Origin: Hyphomicrobiaceae bacterium | GTDB lineage: Bacteria; Pseudomonadota; Alphaproteobacteria; Rhizobiales; Hyphomicrobiaceae | DNA: 64,000 nt | Assembly: GCA_022842785.1 (NCBI GenBank) | Contig: JALHOW010000002.1 | Location: 62,001 to 126,000 of the forward strand | Direction of reading: 5' to 3' | Part shown: one piece after another, positions 54,580 to 64,000 of the stretch | Layout of the letters: each line of letters opens with the position of its first letter | Numbering within the stretch: the first letter of the stretch is position 1 | The notes under the pieces: model-generated | What the model was told of the DNA's origin: nothing | Database searches by the model: none | What the model saw: only the letters and a program-made list of their open reading frames with translations | Made by a program: the position numbers and the translations under genes

Positions 54580-55065
54580 TCAGGCGCTCTCAACCTGAAT
54601 GTGCGGCCATTTCGCAGCAAGGTCCTGCGCCCACTTTTCGAAAGGGGATGGGATGACCTCGCCATCGAAGAATGCCTGACGCTCGCCCGCAAGGTTGTAG
54701 AGATGCACTTCGTCCATGCTGTCGCTTTGCGAGACGATGCGGATCCTGCTGATCTGCGATGGGTGAATGCGCCCCTCTTTGCCTCCGGTCGCGCCAAATC
54801 GGTGCTGCCACCAGACGAGATCGCCGGTTTTGGGATCGAAGCGGCTGCCGCGATTGGGGTTCGCCGCGAGATAAGCAGCCCCACTGAGCGCGAAGATCAT
54901 CCCCATCCATTTCGCGACCGGCACGAGCCACGGCGCACACTCGCGTCCGGAAGCATCACAATTCGCCGCCGGATCGACCACCGTACCCGCGTAGGTGAAC
55001 ACGGCGCCGATGAGGAACATCGCCCACCACCGAATGTCACGGCGCGCGGAACGTTCGTAATGCAT
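54580..55065 (-). CDS. Hypothetical membrane protein (161 aa)
   Basis: Two probable transmembrane helices (about 13-33 and 48-70) are separated by a loop with two Cys (ANCDASGRECAP). A soluble part follows (75-161) with SRFDPKTGDLVWWQHRFG, ISRIRIVSQSDSMDEVHLYN and PSPFEKWAQDLAAKWP. The second part resembles PH-like small domains, but I do not recognise a family. The frame is open further upstream; ATG 55063-55065 gives the best start. It lies 85 bases downstream of the phosphodiesterase-like gene. Confidence 0.65.
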   Translation of the reverse strand: MHYERSARRDIRWWAMFLIGAVFTYAGTVVDPAANCDASGRECAPWLVPVAKWMGMIFALSGAAYLAANPNRGSRFDPKTGDLVWWQHRFGATGGKEGRIHPSQISRIRIVSQSDSMDEVHLYNLAGERQAFFDGEVIPSPFEKWAQDLAAKWPHIQVESA

Positions 55066-55150
55066 CGGGCGGCACCGCGGACGTATGAGAAGAGGATCGA
55101 GACGATAACTCGGTCCCCCCAATAATTCGTTGACGCCGGCGTCCGCGCTT

Positions 55151-56401
55151 TCAACTCCAGGCGATCGCCTTGCCTTCCATCCCGTCCACTGGAAGCCCGA
55201 GGAATGTGAGGATCGTCGGCGCAATATCGATGAGCGAGGTCAGCTCGCTGCGCCGCCTCGGTTTGGCGCCCGGATGATCGACAATGAGGAAAGGACGCGT
55301 CTCGTCCGGCCCCCATCCGCCGTGCTGGCCGTAACCGAGGCCTTTGAACTCCGCTCCGTTGAACGAAGCCCACCGCTGGCCCGCCACGCCGAACTCGTTC
55401 GGCTCGGGCGAGTACGCGAGGCTGATGCCAGCGACGAGCCCGCCCTCGGGCGCAATGCCGAGCTGTTCGAGCCTAGCGCCCGTCGCGATCTCGCCGACCC
55501 ATGGCGCGCTTTCGAGCTTCCTGAGCACTTCCGGCACCACACGCTCGGCTTCACCAATGGCATACAGCAGCGCTGCCGTTCCCTGCGTCGCGAAGGCGAG
55601 CTGGCCAGCCTCGCGGAGCGCGCCGTATCCGTTATCGTCGAGCCACGCCGTGACGTTGACGCCCTTCGTGATCGTCTCATGCCCATGGTCAGAGCCGACC
55701 ATGAGCAGGATGTCCTCGCCCTTCGCCCGCAGCGCGTCGATGGTGGCGGCGACATTGCCCACCAGCTCGTCGATCTGCTTGAGCGCGACCATGTGCGTCG
55801 GCGAGCCGATCGGCGCATTGTGCATGGTGAGATCGGGATCGCCGAACCACATGACGGAGATCGCGCGCGGTTTACCCTTCAGCACCTCATCGCAAAACAG
55901 ACCCGCCATGGCGATATCGCCATCGAGGCCGCCCTTGATCGGCAGCGCCGGCACTTCCGATCCACCCGGGCCATACGAGCCAGCGCGATGGCGCACCTCA
56001 CCGTGCTCGTCCGGATCGAGGAAGTACGCCGCACCCGGCGAGACATTCGAGTAGGCGACGAAGCCGCCATGCTTCGCGACACGCTGCGACATGCTCGGCA
56101 CGCGCAACGTGCGCCCGAGTGCCTTGCGCATATGTCCACGAAAGTCAGGCGGACCCGCATCACGCACGACAATGCGACCGTCCTCAATGAGGCCCATGCG
56201 ATTGCCGTGCAGACCGTGCTTGATCGGCCGGCAGCCGGAGCCGACAGCCGCCGCCGACGCGCGCGTTACCGACGGAAAGATCGCGCGATGCTCGGCGCAA
56301 CGCAGACCGCGCGACGAGAGTGCGGCGAGTGCCGGCGTGCGCTCTTCACTGATCCAATCCGTGCAGAGGCCATCACAGTTGATATAGACCGCGCGTTTCA
56401 T
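55151..56401 (-). CDS. Alkaline phosphatase superfamily / type I phosphodiesterase-like protein
   Basis: A 416-residue hydrolase. The metal site begins YINCDGL, the nucleophile Thr is in FPSVTRASAAAVGSG, and GSDHGHE supplies the second metal motif. FGDPDLTMHN and a C-terminal DIAPTILTFLGLPVDGMEGKA complete the nucleotide pyrophosphatase/phosphodiesterase pattern. It has no clear signal peptide. The likely substrate is a phosphodiester or phosphonate, not identified. It starts 12 bases after the stop of the CMD-family gene, as part of a run of minus-strand genes reaching to 61307. Confidence 0.87.
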   Translation of the reverse strand: MKRAVYINCDGLCTDWISEERTPALAALSSRGLRCAEHRAIFPSVTRASAAAVGSGCRPIKHGLHGNRMGLIEDGRIVVRDAGPPDFRGHMRKALGRTLRVPSMSQRVAKHGGFVAYSNVSPGAAYFLDPDEHGEVRHRAGSYGPGGSEVPALPIKGGLDGDIAMAGLFCDEVLKGKPRAISVMWFGDPDLTMHNAPIGSPTHMVALKQIDELVGNVAATIDALRAKGEDILLMVGSDHGHETITKGVNVTAWLDDNGYGALREAGQLAFATQGTAALLYAIGEAERVVPEVLRKLESAPWVGEIATGARLEQLGIAPEGGLVAGISLAYSPEPNEFGVAGQRWASFNGAEFKGLGYGQHGGWGPDETRPFLIVDHPGAKPRRRSELTSLIDIAPTILTFLGLPVDGMEGKAIAWS

Positions 56402-56413
56402 CCCAGGTCCCTC

Positions 56414-56986
56414 TCACTTCTTCTTGGCTGCGACGCGCGCTTCGATCTGGCTGACGAGCTTGTCGCCGATAGGTGGATCGTTCGGAATATCGAGAGTCTC
56501 GGTGAGGCGCGCGAGCATGATGTAGAAGCCGGCAACGAGGATCAGCTCGACGATCTCGCGCTCCGAAAGATACTTGCGCGCCGCGGTCAGCGACGCCTCC
56601 GACGCGCCGACATCGACCACGACCTCGCGCGCAAAGCGCAGCGCCGCCTTCTGCGCATCGCTGAAGCACGCGGCCTGATCGTCGCCGGCTTTGAGCGCAT
56701 CTACCTGCGCCTGCGTGCCGCCGAGCGCCAGCACGATCGGCACGTGCTGCACCCATTCGTACTCGCCGCCTTCGAGGTTCACGGCATGCAGGATGACCAG
56801 CTCGCGCAGCAGCGGATCGAGTTCGAGCTTGCCGAGGAACGTGCCGCCGAGCTTCATGAGCGGCTTCAGCGCGGTTTCGGCGTGCGCGATCATGTTGAAG
56901 ATGCCGACGGGGCCCGGCAGGCGCGACAGCATCTCGCGGACCTCGGGCGGAGACTTATCGAGGTCGGGGAAGGGAATGCGGGTCAT
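56414..56986 (-). CDS. Carboxymuconolactone decarboxylase-like protein
   Basis: A 190-residue helical protein of the CMD/peroxidase-like group: LGKLELDPLLRELVILHAVNLEGGEYEWVQHVPIVLALG and LSEREIVELILVAGFYIMLARLTETLDI. The usual catalytic Cys pair is absent; the E-Y-E-W-V-Q-H segment is typical of the group without thiol chemistry. ATG 56984-56986, with GAGGA upstream, is preferred over GTG 56998. It stands between GST and a phosphodiesterase-like gene and is probably co-transcribed. Confidence 0.82.
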   Translation of the reverse strand: MTRIPFPDLDKSPPEVREMLSRLPGPVGIFNMIAHAETALKPLMKLGGTFLGKLELDPLLRELVILHAVNLEGGEYEWVQHVPIVLALGGTQAQVDALKAGDDQAACFSDAQKAALRFAREVVVDVGASEASLTAARKYLSEREIVELILVAGFYIMLARLTETLDIPNDPPIGDKLVSQIEARVAAKKK

Positions 56987-57015
56987 GGATTTCCTCACTT
57001 GAGAGCCGGGCCCGA

Positions 57016-57651
57016 TCAGGCCGGATCGAACTCCTGATCCTTCTTCGGGATGAGATCATAGGGCAGCGCGAAACCCGGCATGGCCTTGAGCCGCTCTGAC
57101 CAAGCGAGCAGGTTCGGCCAGCGGGTGATGTCGAGGCCGCCCTCGGCCATGAACACCATGCGTCCCCAGCACGCGATATCGGCGATCGTGCACTGTTCAC
57201 CGACGAGCCATTGCCGGCCCTTCACGGACTTGTCCACGAAGTTGAGCGCCGCCTCGGCCTCGGGGCGGAAGTAGGCCATGACCTCGGGATGAACCTCGCG
57301 GAAACGGCTGTAGTGGCGCACTTTCGCGACATTGCTGATCGCATCGGCTTCCCACGCACACCACTCGCGTGCCGTCCACTGCTCCTGCTCGGTCGCCCCC
57401 GCGAAGTGCCCCGTCGTGCGCGCGAGGTAATCGAGGATGATGTTCGAGTTAACGATCGTCAGGCCCTGATGCTGAAGCACGGGCACCTTACCATAGCGAT
57501 TGCGGGCCAGGTGCTCGGGCTCGCTCTGGACGCCCTTCTTGAGATTGACGGTGCGGAAGGAAAACGGCAGCCGCGCGAGCGACAGGAAGAGCATCGGCTT
57601 GTAGCTCGAGCTCGACGTGAAGCTGCCGTAGAGCGTGAGGCGTGAGGACAT
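57016..57651 (-). CDS. Glutathione S-transferase family protein
   Basis: A 211-residue protein. The N-terminal thioredoxin-like domain has LYGSFTSSSSYKPMLFL, the cis-Pro segment GKVPVLQHQG and the glutathione-binding IVNSNIILDYLA (in place of ES). The C-terminal helical domain ends with the N-capping motif CTIADIACWG and WPNLLAWSERLKAMPGF. It may add glutathione or isomerise an intermediate in the neighbouring catabolic genes. It lies 69 bases after mmsA. Confidence 0.9.
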   Translation of the reverse strand: MSSRLTLYGSFTSSSSYKPMLFLSLARLPFSFRTVNLKKGVQSEPEHLARNRYGKVPVLQHQGLTIVNSNIILDYLARTTGHFAGATEQEQWTAREWCAWEADAISNVAKVRHYSRFREVHPEVMAYFRPEAEAALNFVDKSVKGRQWLVGEQCTIADIACWGRMVFMAEGGLDITRWPNLLAWSERLKAMPGFALPYDLIPKKDQEFDPA

Positions 57652-57720
57652 TCGGGCGTTTCCTTTTTGGGCCCGCCCCTTTTGTCCGGAGCGTGGCCCT
57701 GTGCTGCGGCTCGCGTCCGC

Positions 57721-59220
<1,500 letters not shown>

Positions 59221-59331
59221 GGTACTGCCGTTCCCGTCGTGAGTGATCGTTGCCTTCATATGCCTGCGTCAGGCAGTCCTGCGCCACAGTAGGGGCCGCC
59301 TCAATCCCGGGCAAGGCGACCAATCTGCTGC

Positions 59332-60225
59332 TCAGGTCCCCGCTCCGCGCCGGGCCAGAAAATCGAGGAGCGCGGGGTAGTAGGCGGCCGGCTCCTCGTA
59401 AAAGGGCATGTGGCTCGAATTGGGGAAGACCTTGATCTCGGCATCCGGCAGCGCGAGCTTCATGCGCAGCGCGCACGCCGGCGTCAGCTCGTCGTGCGCG
59501 CCGACGGTGATCAGGACCGGGACCCTGATGCGCGGCAGATCCGGCACCCTGCTCCAGTCCTTGAGATTGCCGATATAGAGGAACTCGTTCGGCCCCTGCA
59601 TGGTCATGTACGGGCCCATGTTCCAGTCGTCGAGCGAGCGCTTGATCGGCGCCGGCCATTCAGACAGCCGACAGACGTGCCGATAGTTCAGGATCGTCAC
59701 AGCCGCCTGATACTCGGGATGATCGTACGTGCCGGCCGCCTCATGCTTCTGCATCATCGCGACGGTCTCGGGGCCGAGCGCGGCGCGCAGCCGCTCAAGC
59801 TCGCTCGCGAGATGCGGCATGTCCGCGACCGTGTCTTCGAGAATCAGCGTCTTGATGTGCTCCGGATAGGTCAGCGCGTAGTCGATCGAGAGCCAGCCAC
59901 CCCAAGAGTGCCCGAGCAGGTGCACCTTGCCGAGGCCAAGCGCCTTGCGCACGGTCTCGGTCTCCTCGACATACCGGCCGATCGTCCAGAGTGCCGGGTC
60001 CGTCGGCCGGTCCGACTTGCCCGTGCCGAGCTGGTCGAATGCGACGACGCGATAGCCCTTGTCGATCAGGCACGAATGGGCCTCCCGCAGGTAGTCGCAC
60101 GGGAGGCCCGGTCCGCCGTTCAGGCAGAAGACAACATTGTCGCCGGAGCCGAAGCTGTAGGTACGGACGCGATAGCCATCGACTGAAACATCACGCACTT
60201 CCGAAGGCTCGATCTCACGCCACAT
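59332..60225 (-). CDS. Alpha/beta hydrolase, proline iminopeptidase-like
   Basis: A 297-residue cytosolic hydrolase. The oxyanion part is FCLNGGPGLPCDYL, the nucleophile is in LLGHSWGGWLSIDYA (Ser about residue 118), the Asp is in VGAHDELTPA and the His is in NSSHMPFYEE. The NGGPG and GHSWGG pair is typical of the S33 peptidase group, which also includes amidases and lactone hydrolases. The neighbours suggest a catabolic role, perhaps release of a proline- or amide-linked group. It is spaced 111 bases from mmsA. Confidence 0.88.
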   Translation of the reverse strand: MWREIEPSEVRDVSVDGYRVRTYSFGSGDNVVFCLNGGPGLPCDYLREAHSCLIDKGYRVVAFDQLGTGKSDRPTDPALWTIGRYVEETETVRKALGLGKVHLLGHSWGGWLSIDYALTYPEHIKTLILEDTVADMPHLASELERLRAALGPETVAMMQKHEAAGTYDHPEYQAAVTILNYRHVCRLSEWPAPIKRSLDDWNMGPYMTMQGPNEFLYIGNLKDWSRVPDLPRIRVPVLITVGAHDELTPACALRMKLALPDAEIKVFPNSSHMPFYEEPAAYYPALLDFLARRGAGT

Positions 60226-60254
60226 ACTTCACCGTCTCCTTTTGCTTCACCCAG

Positions 60255-61307
60255 CTACATCAGGATCACGCCCTTGCCGCTGGTCTGCTTGTCGAAGAGC
60301 TTGTAGGCCTCGTCGGCCTGCTCGAGCTTCCAGCGGTGCGTGAAGAGATCATCGACCTTGATCTTGCGGTCCGCGATGAATGTCGCGCATTCAGCCTGGC
60401 CCACCGTCGAAAAAGTCCACGAGCCAATCAGCGTCACCTGCCGGCGCAGCATGTCGGGGCTCACATCGAGCGTGACTTGGCCGCCCTCGCCGACGAAGCA
60501 GGCCTTGCCCCATGTGCGCACGCTCTGCACGGCCTGTCGCCGCGCCTCCGACGACGACGAGGCATCGAGCGTGGCGTGGGCGCCGAGGCCATGCGTCGCC
60601 TGTTTGATGGCACCAACGATATCATTCGTGGTGGTGGGATTGATCGTGAGATCAGCGCCGAGCTCTTTTGCGCGGGCGAGCCGTTCGTCGCTGACATCGA
60701 GCGCAATGACGCGTGCGCCCATAGCTGCCGCGAGCTGCGTGCCCGACAGGCCGACCGGGCCCTGGCCGAAGATGGCAATGGTCTGGTCGCCCGTAAGCCC
60801 CAGGCGCTTGAGCGCCCCCCACGCTGTCCCGGTGCCGCACGAAATTGCCGCTCCGGTCTCGAACGAGAGCTCATCGGGAAGCGTCACGAGCGTGCGCGCC
60901 GGCACCTTCATGTACGGCGCATGACCGCCGTTCCCCGTGGCACCGTAGACCTCGGCCACGCCCTCGTCACAGAGTTGCATCCAACCCGTGGAACAGTGAG
61001 GGCACACGCCGCAACCGCGATAGTGGTGGACCATGACGCGCTGGCCGATGCGCGCTTCCTTCTCGCTGACGCCCTTGCCGACTGCCGCGACCACACCACA
61101 GGGCTCGTGACCGGCGATGACGGCGCCGGTATTGCCGAGGCCGAGCAGTTTCGCCGCCTCGCCCGGCGCTGCCCGATAGAATTTGAGATCGCTTCCGCAC
61201 ATGCCGGAAGCCTTCATTTCCAACACGACCTCACCCGGCCCTGGCGTCGGATCCGGGAAATCACGGAACTCGACTTTGCGGTCACCCGCGAAAACGGCAC
61301 CCTTCAT
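60255..61307 (-). CDS. Zinc-dependent alcohol dehydrogenase (MDR family)
   Basis: A 350-residue dehydrogenase. Catalytic zinc ligands are in GMCGSDLKFYR and GHEPCGVVAAVG; the structural zinc loop is CGVCPHCSTGWMQLC, with all four Cys; the NAD site is IAIFGQGPVGLSGTQLAAAMG. It resembles threonine/sorbitol-type dehydrogenases. The start ATG 61305-61307 has a strong AGGAGGAAGCACA. It is the first gene of the minus-strand run 61307-55151 and is divergent from the 2-hydroxyacid dehydrogenase gene, 226 bases away. Confidence 0.92.
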   Translation of the reverse strand: MKGAVFAGDRKVEFRDFPDPTPGPGEVVLEMKASGMCGSDLKFYRAAPGEAAKLLGLGNTGAVIAGHEPCGVVAAVGKGVSEKEARIGQRVMVHHYRGCGVCPHCSTGWMQLCDEGVAEVYGATGNGGHAPYMKVPARTLVTLPDELSFETGAAISCGTGTAWGALKRLGLTGDQTIAIFGQGPVGLSGTQLAAAMGARVIALDVSDERLARAKELGADLTINPTTTNDIVGAIKQATHGLGAHATLDASSSSEARRQAVQSVRTWGKACFVGEGGQVTLDVSPDMLRRQVTLIGSWTFSTVGQAECATFIADRKIKVDDLFTHRWKLEQADEAYKLFDKQTSGKGVILM

Positions 61308-61533
61308 TGTGCTTCCTCCTCTGCTCGCCGCGCCGGTTGGTGGGCGCAGTCCTTGTTGTTCGCCCTACACTAATGGCTTGGCGACGCTTGTCAGCAGGAG
61401 ACCGTTACGCGCCACGCGAAATGCTGGCGTGCGCTGCACAGCCCCCCGTTGCCTTGGCCGCGCCGGGCGTGGCAGGTTCCGCCATCAGAAAAATCATGCA
61501 GCCGACACCCGAGCGGCCCACAGGGAGCACGAA

Positions 61534-62577
61534 ATGCCCAAGTTCAAGATCCTCACACCCGCCGGTGCTTCCTTCACGGTTGCGGGCGGCGGCTATGGCT
61601 ACGAATTGGAGGCGCTCGAAGGTCTCGGCGCCGAGATCGTCGAGTGTCCGGCGACGGAAGAAGGCTTCATTGCCGCGGCGAAGGGCGTCGATGCCGTCTA
61701 TGCCAAGGCCATGAAATTCACTCGACCGATGATCATGGCGCTGGACAAATGCAAGCACATCGCGCTCGGCACGGTCGGCGTCGACTACGTCGATGTGGCT
61801 GCTGCGACCGAAAAGGGCATCCCGGTTACGAACTGCCCCGACACCTTCATCGAGGAAGTCGCCGATCACGCCATGATGCTGCTGCTCGCCGCCCATCGCC
61901 GCGCACTGGAGCAGGACCGCATGGTACGCGAAGGCCGCTGGTCGGAAGGCCGGCCGCAACTGCTTCAGATTCCGCGTCTCCAAGGGCAGACACTCGGCTT
62001 CATCGCATTCGGTCGCGTCGCCAGGGCCACCGCTGCGCGCGCGAAGGCCTTCGGTTTGCATCTGATGGCGCACGACCCATTCCTTGATGAACTCTCGATC
62101 TCATCGCACGGCGTCCAGCCCGCAAGCCTTTCCGAGCTGCTCGCGAAGTCCGACTTCGTCTCCATGCATCTGCCGGCCACGCCCGAGGCCGTCGGCTTCC
62201 TCAAGGAGCAGCACTTCAAGCAGATGAAGAAGACCGCAATCTTCATCAACACGGGCCGTGGGCCGACGGTGGTCGAGAGCGGCCTCATCAAAGCCCTGCA
62301 GGAAGGCTGGATCGCGGGCGCAGGGCTCGACGTGTTCGAAATCGAGCCGCCGAAGCCGGACAATCCACTGCTGAAGATGGACAACGTCATTCTGGCACCG
62401 CACAACGCTTCGGCATCGGCGCGCTTCGACCCGGCACGTAAGCGCCGCGTAGGACAGGAGCTCGCGCTCGTGCTCACGGGTCGCTGGCCCATGTCGTGCG
62501 TCAATCCGACGGTACTGCCAACGAGCGGTCTGCGTCGCTGGCAGCCGGTGTCGATGGATCGCGGTCCGAATAGCTGA
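61534..62577 (+). CDS. D-isomer 2-hydroxyacid dehydrogenase family protein
   Basis: A 347-residue protein. The family layout is clear: LGTVGVDYVDVAAATEKGIPVTN, then LGFIAFGRVARATAARAKAFG as the NAD site, NTGRGPTVVE with the substrate Arg, FEIEPP with the Glu, and APHNASAS with the catalytic His. In the NAD site the first and third Gly of GxGxxG are replaced by Ala (A-F-G-R-V-A), so cofactor affinity may be unusual. It resembles the C-terminal binding protein/phosphoglycerate-dehydrogenase-like group. Start ATG 61534 has GGGAGCAC upstream. Confidence 0.88.
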   Translation: MPKFKILTPAGASFTVAGGGYGYELEALEGLGAEIVECPATEEGFIAAAKGVDAVYAKAMKFTRPMIMALDKCKHIALGTVGVDYVDVAAATEKGIPVTNCPDTFIEEVADHAMMLLLAAHRRALEQDRMVREGRWSEGRPQLLQIPRLQGQTLGFIAFGRVARATAARAKAFGLHLMAHDPFLDELSISSHGVQPASLSELLAKSDFVSMHLPATPEAVGFLKEQHFKQMKKTAIFINTGRGPTVVESGLIKALQEGWIAGAGLDVFEIEPPKPDNPLLKMDNVILAPHNASASARFDPARKRRVGQELALVLTGRWPMSCVNPTVLPTSGLRRWQPVSMDRGPNS

Positions 62578-62589
62578 TGGCTTGATTGA

Positions 62590-62645
62590 TTGCGGCGGGC
62601 TGCTGGGAGGAAGGCGAAGCGCTTCTTCTCAGCAGCCCGCGGCTA
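62590..62645 (+). repeat. Family A repeat, variant with longer stem
   Basis: TTGCGGCGGGCTGCTGGGAG begins 12 bases after the stop codon. The core GCGGGCTGCTG (62595-62605) pairs over 11 bp with CAGCAGCCCGC (62630-62640). The left half matches the other family A copies, while the right half is changed so that the outer stem is longer. The inside also forms GAAGCGCTTC. It may act as a terminator. Confidence 0.72.
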
Positions 62646-62659
62646 GGCCATCGGCAGCG

Positions 62660-63364
62660 CTACTGCGAGCGAATCACGCGGATCGCAACGATCGCGCAGC
62701 CATCCCCCGCCGTTGGCAACAGCATATAGCTCAGCTCCTGCGGCACCTGGATGAGCGCGAGCCCCGCCAGGTTGGCGACGGCTTTTCCCGTCTTCATGAG
62801 GTCGCCCTGGATGGCGCTGCACGAGCGCTGCGTCGGCATGATCTGCAGCGTCGTCGCATCGCAGGCGCCGCCAACCGGACTGTTGATGATGATCGACGCA
62901 CCGCGCGGCGCCGCCGCATGGGGATACCGCAGAGAAACGATCGAGCGGAATGTACTGTCGTTCGGCTGCTTGGAATCCCAGAACGAGAATGCGTGATGTT
63001 CCCCGTCCACGGCCTGGCTCGTTGCCCGCGCGAGCGTATCGAAGCAAGTCGTGATCCCGCCATTGCTCGCATGCAGCTGCGGTTGAAGATGGCCGGCCGG
63101 CGCACCACGATCCTTGTCGGCATCAGGGGTCGGCGCCTCGGCTGACGCCTGCTTCTTCTTCGCGTCGGGTGGTTTGACGGAGGATGCCCAGCTATCGAGG
63201 CGCTGTTTCTTTGCTTCCGGAGCCTGCGCCATGCGAACGGAGGCGTCCGTCCCCCGCCGCGGATCATCGGCGCCTGCGATTCCGACGGTGAGCGAACTGC
63301 CCACGGCGACCAGCGCACCAACTGCGACTATTGACCGGAGAATATGCTGCCCAATCACGCGCAC
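62660..63364 (-). CDS. Exported protein of unknown function (234 aa)
   Basis: A signal peptide (about residues 1-32, AVGALVAVGSSLTVGIAGA) is followed by a low-complexity Lys/Pro/Ala-rich region (35-90). A compact domain follows with four Cys (TTCFDTL, GGACDATT, RSCSAIQ, DGCAIV) that could form two disulfides. It contains FWDSKQPNDSTFRSIVSLRYP and ASIIINSPVGGACDATTLQIMPT. I do not recognise the family. The start is GTG 63362-63364 with AAGGGGATTTCTC upstream. It lies 92 bases downstream of the autotransporter-like gene on the same strand. Confidence 0.65.
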   Translation of the reverse strand: MRVIGQHILRSIVAVGALVAVGSSLTVGIAGADDPRRGTDASVRMAQAPEAKKQRLDSWASSVKPPDAKKKQASAEAPTPDADKDRGAPAGHLQPQLHASNGGITTCFDTLARATSQAVDGEHHAFSFWDSKQPNDSTFRSIVSLRYPHAAAPRGASIIINSPVGGACDATTLQIMPTQRSCSAIQGDLMKTGKAVANLAGLALIQVPQELSYMLLPTAGDGCAIVAIRVIRSQ

Positions 63365-63456
63365 GAGAAATCCCCTTACTCACCCAACGGAAACGGCGGT
63401 GAGGAGGACGCATCCGTAGACACGCCCTCCCCGCTCTTCCCCCCGGAAGCGTCCAA

Positions 63457-64000
63457 TCAGTTCAAGGTGAAGCTCATGCCACCACCGAATGCAGCTTCGC
63501 CGTTGGTGAAGCTGCCCGAAACGTTCGCGCGCCAAAGGCGGTCAGACGAGGTGTAGCCGAGGCCCACAGCACCTGCGCCCTGACCGTGGAAGGCACCACC
63601 GCCCATGGCGACCGAAAGCTTGCCCGGTCGATCATCGTAACGGAGCTGAGCAGCCGCCATGGAGAGAGCGCCAGCAGCGATCGCAATGTCGCGCGTGTCT
63701 TCGAGGCGGGCGCCCATAGCGTCGACGCGGCCAGTGAGTGCGGCAACATCATTCCCGAGCGAAGCCAAGCCAGTGGTGAGCGGCTCTATCGCGCCTTGGA
63801 GCTGCGCGACGTTGACCGCGTCGTTCGCCGCTGAGCCGGCAGCGACGCCGGTGATCTGACGCTGCCCATCTGCGGTGCCAACCGACACCTCGCCGACGGA
63901 TGTCTGGGGCGCCGTCAGATACGCCGCGGTGTAATCCGTCTGAGCGCCGCGGGTGGTCGTAGATGAACCACCAATTGCGATGCTGCCCTCATGCGTGCTC
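63457..64000 (-). CDS. Trimeric autotransporter adhesin, YadA-type (C-terminal part)
   Basis: About 180 residues are visible; the 5' part lies beyond the window. In order there are a YadA-head-like repeat ([14 protein letters not shown]), the stalk-neck motif [20 protein letters not shown], a coiled stalk ([26 protein letters not shown]) and the four-strand membrane anchor ([17 protein letters not shown] ... [35 protein letters not shown]). Three chains form the outer-membrane barrel and display an adhesin. The last residue is Asn and not the usual aromatic one. The gene for the exported 234-residue protein follows on the same strand. Confidence 0.85.
   Translation of the reverse strand, partial: STHEGSIAIGGSSTTTRGAQTDYTAAYLTAPQTSVGEVSVGTADGQRQITGVAAGSAANDAVNVAQLQGAIEPLTTGLASLGNDVAALTGRVDAMGARLEDTRDIAIAAGALSMAAAQLRYDDRPGKLSVAMGGGAFHGQGAGAVGLGYTSSDRLWRANVSGSFTNGEAAFGGGMSFTLN

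Overview
The window is about 64 kb of GC-rich (roughly 63%) chromosomal DNA from an alphaproteobacterium, most likely of the order Hyphomicrobiales (Rhizobiales). The evidence is a set of families typical of that group: an EipA-type DUF1134 protein, a Usg-like protein, a DUF2852 protein, the alphaproteobacterial form of NuoE, a YlxR/L7Ae protein inside a rimP-nusA-infB operon, and the neighbourhood ubiE / mutM / enoyl-CoA hydratase. No tRNA, rRNA, CRISPR array, prophage or insertion sequence was seen. The genus cannot be read from the sequence.

Layout. 1-5 kb (mostly minus strand): hemW (cut by the window edge), rdgB, a VOC protein, argG, a DedA protein, then a plus-strand quinone oxidoreductase. 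5-14 kb: a methyltransferase, an isolated nuoE, a long EipA-type envelope protein, a DUF2130 nuclease-like coiled-coil protein, an aminotransferase/lyase pair and a glutaredoxin-DinB fusion. 14-19.4 kb: a tandem DUF2541-like protein, gluQRS, an ETF-beta-type lysine methyltransferase, a SPOR-like protein, Usg and an H-NS protein. 19.4-26.8 kb: a long non-coding stretch ending in a strong terminator, a metH without its homocysteine domain, a lone Flp pilin too short for routine gene calling, an unassigned ThDP enzyme and a TadD-like lipoprotein. 27-37.4 kb: ubiE, mutM, enoyl-CoA hydratase and the translation operon rimP-nusA-ylxR-infB-rbfA-truB, with a promoter and attenuator-like terminator in its leader. 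37.4-44 kb: a MacAB-type export operon behind a regular 11-bp-period operator candidate, then PBP1A. 44-50 kb: a class III aminotransferase, a DUF1499 protein and a minus-strand run of two metallo-beta-lactamase-fold hydrolases flanking a Tat-exported class D beta-lactamase. 50-54 kb: a ketosynthase-like/DUF35 fusion coupled to a thiolase, and an XRE regulator divergent from a small membrane protein. 54-61 kb: a minus-strand run of catabolic-type genes (alcohol dehydrogenase, alpha/beta hydrolase, MmsA, GST, CMD protein, phosphodiesterase). 61.5-64 kb: a 2-hydroxyacid dehydrogenase, an exported protein and the C-terminal end of a trimeric autotransporter.

How the parts work together. The translation operon, argG, metH, ubiE, PBP1A and nuoE are housekeeping. 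Several families sit apart from their usual partners: nuoE without other nuo genes, mutM-echA without rpsT-dnaA, truB without rpsO-pnp, flp without a tad locus, usg without trp genes. This suggests a rearranged chromosome.

The most distinctive signals are: (1) a palindromic repeat family placed 4-12 bases behind the stop codons of plus-strand genes, always in the same orientation, and a second palindromic family that likewise keeps a fixed orientation relative to the upstream gene; (2) a ketosynthase-like protein that has lost both its catalytic Cys and His, is fused to a DUF35 domain and is coupled to an intact thiolase; (3) a TGAA/TGAA/TTCA/TTCA array with exact 11-bp period upstream of the MacAB-type operon; and (4) two mutually exclusive hairpins between nuoE and a methyltransferase gene.
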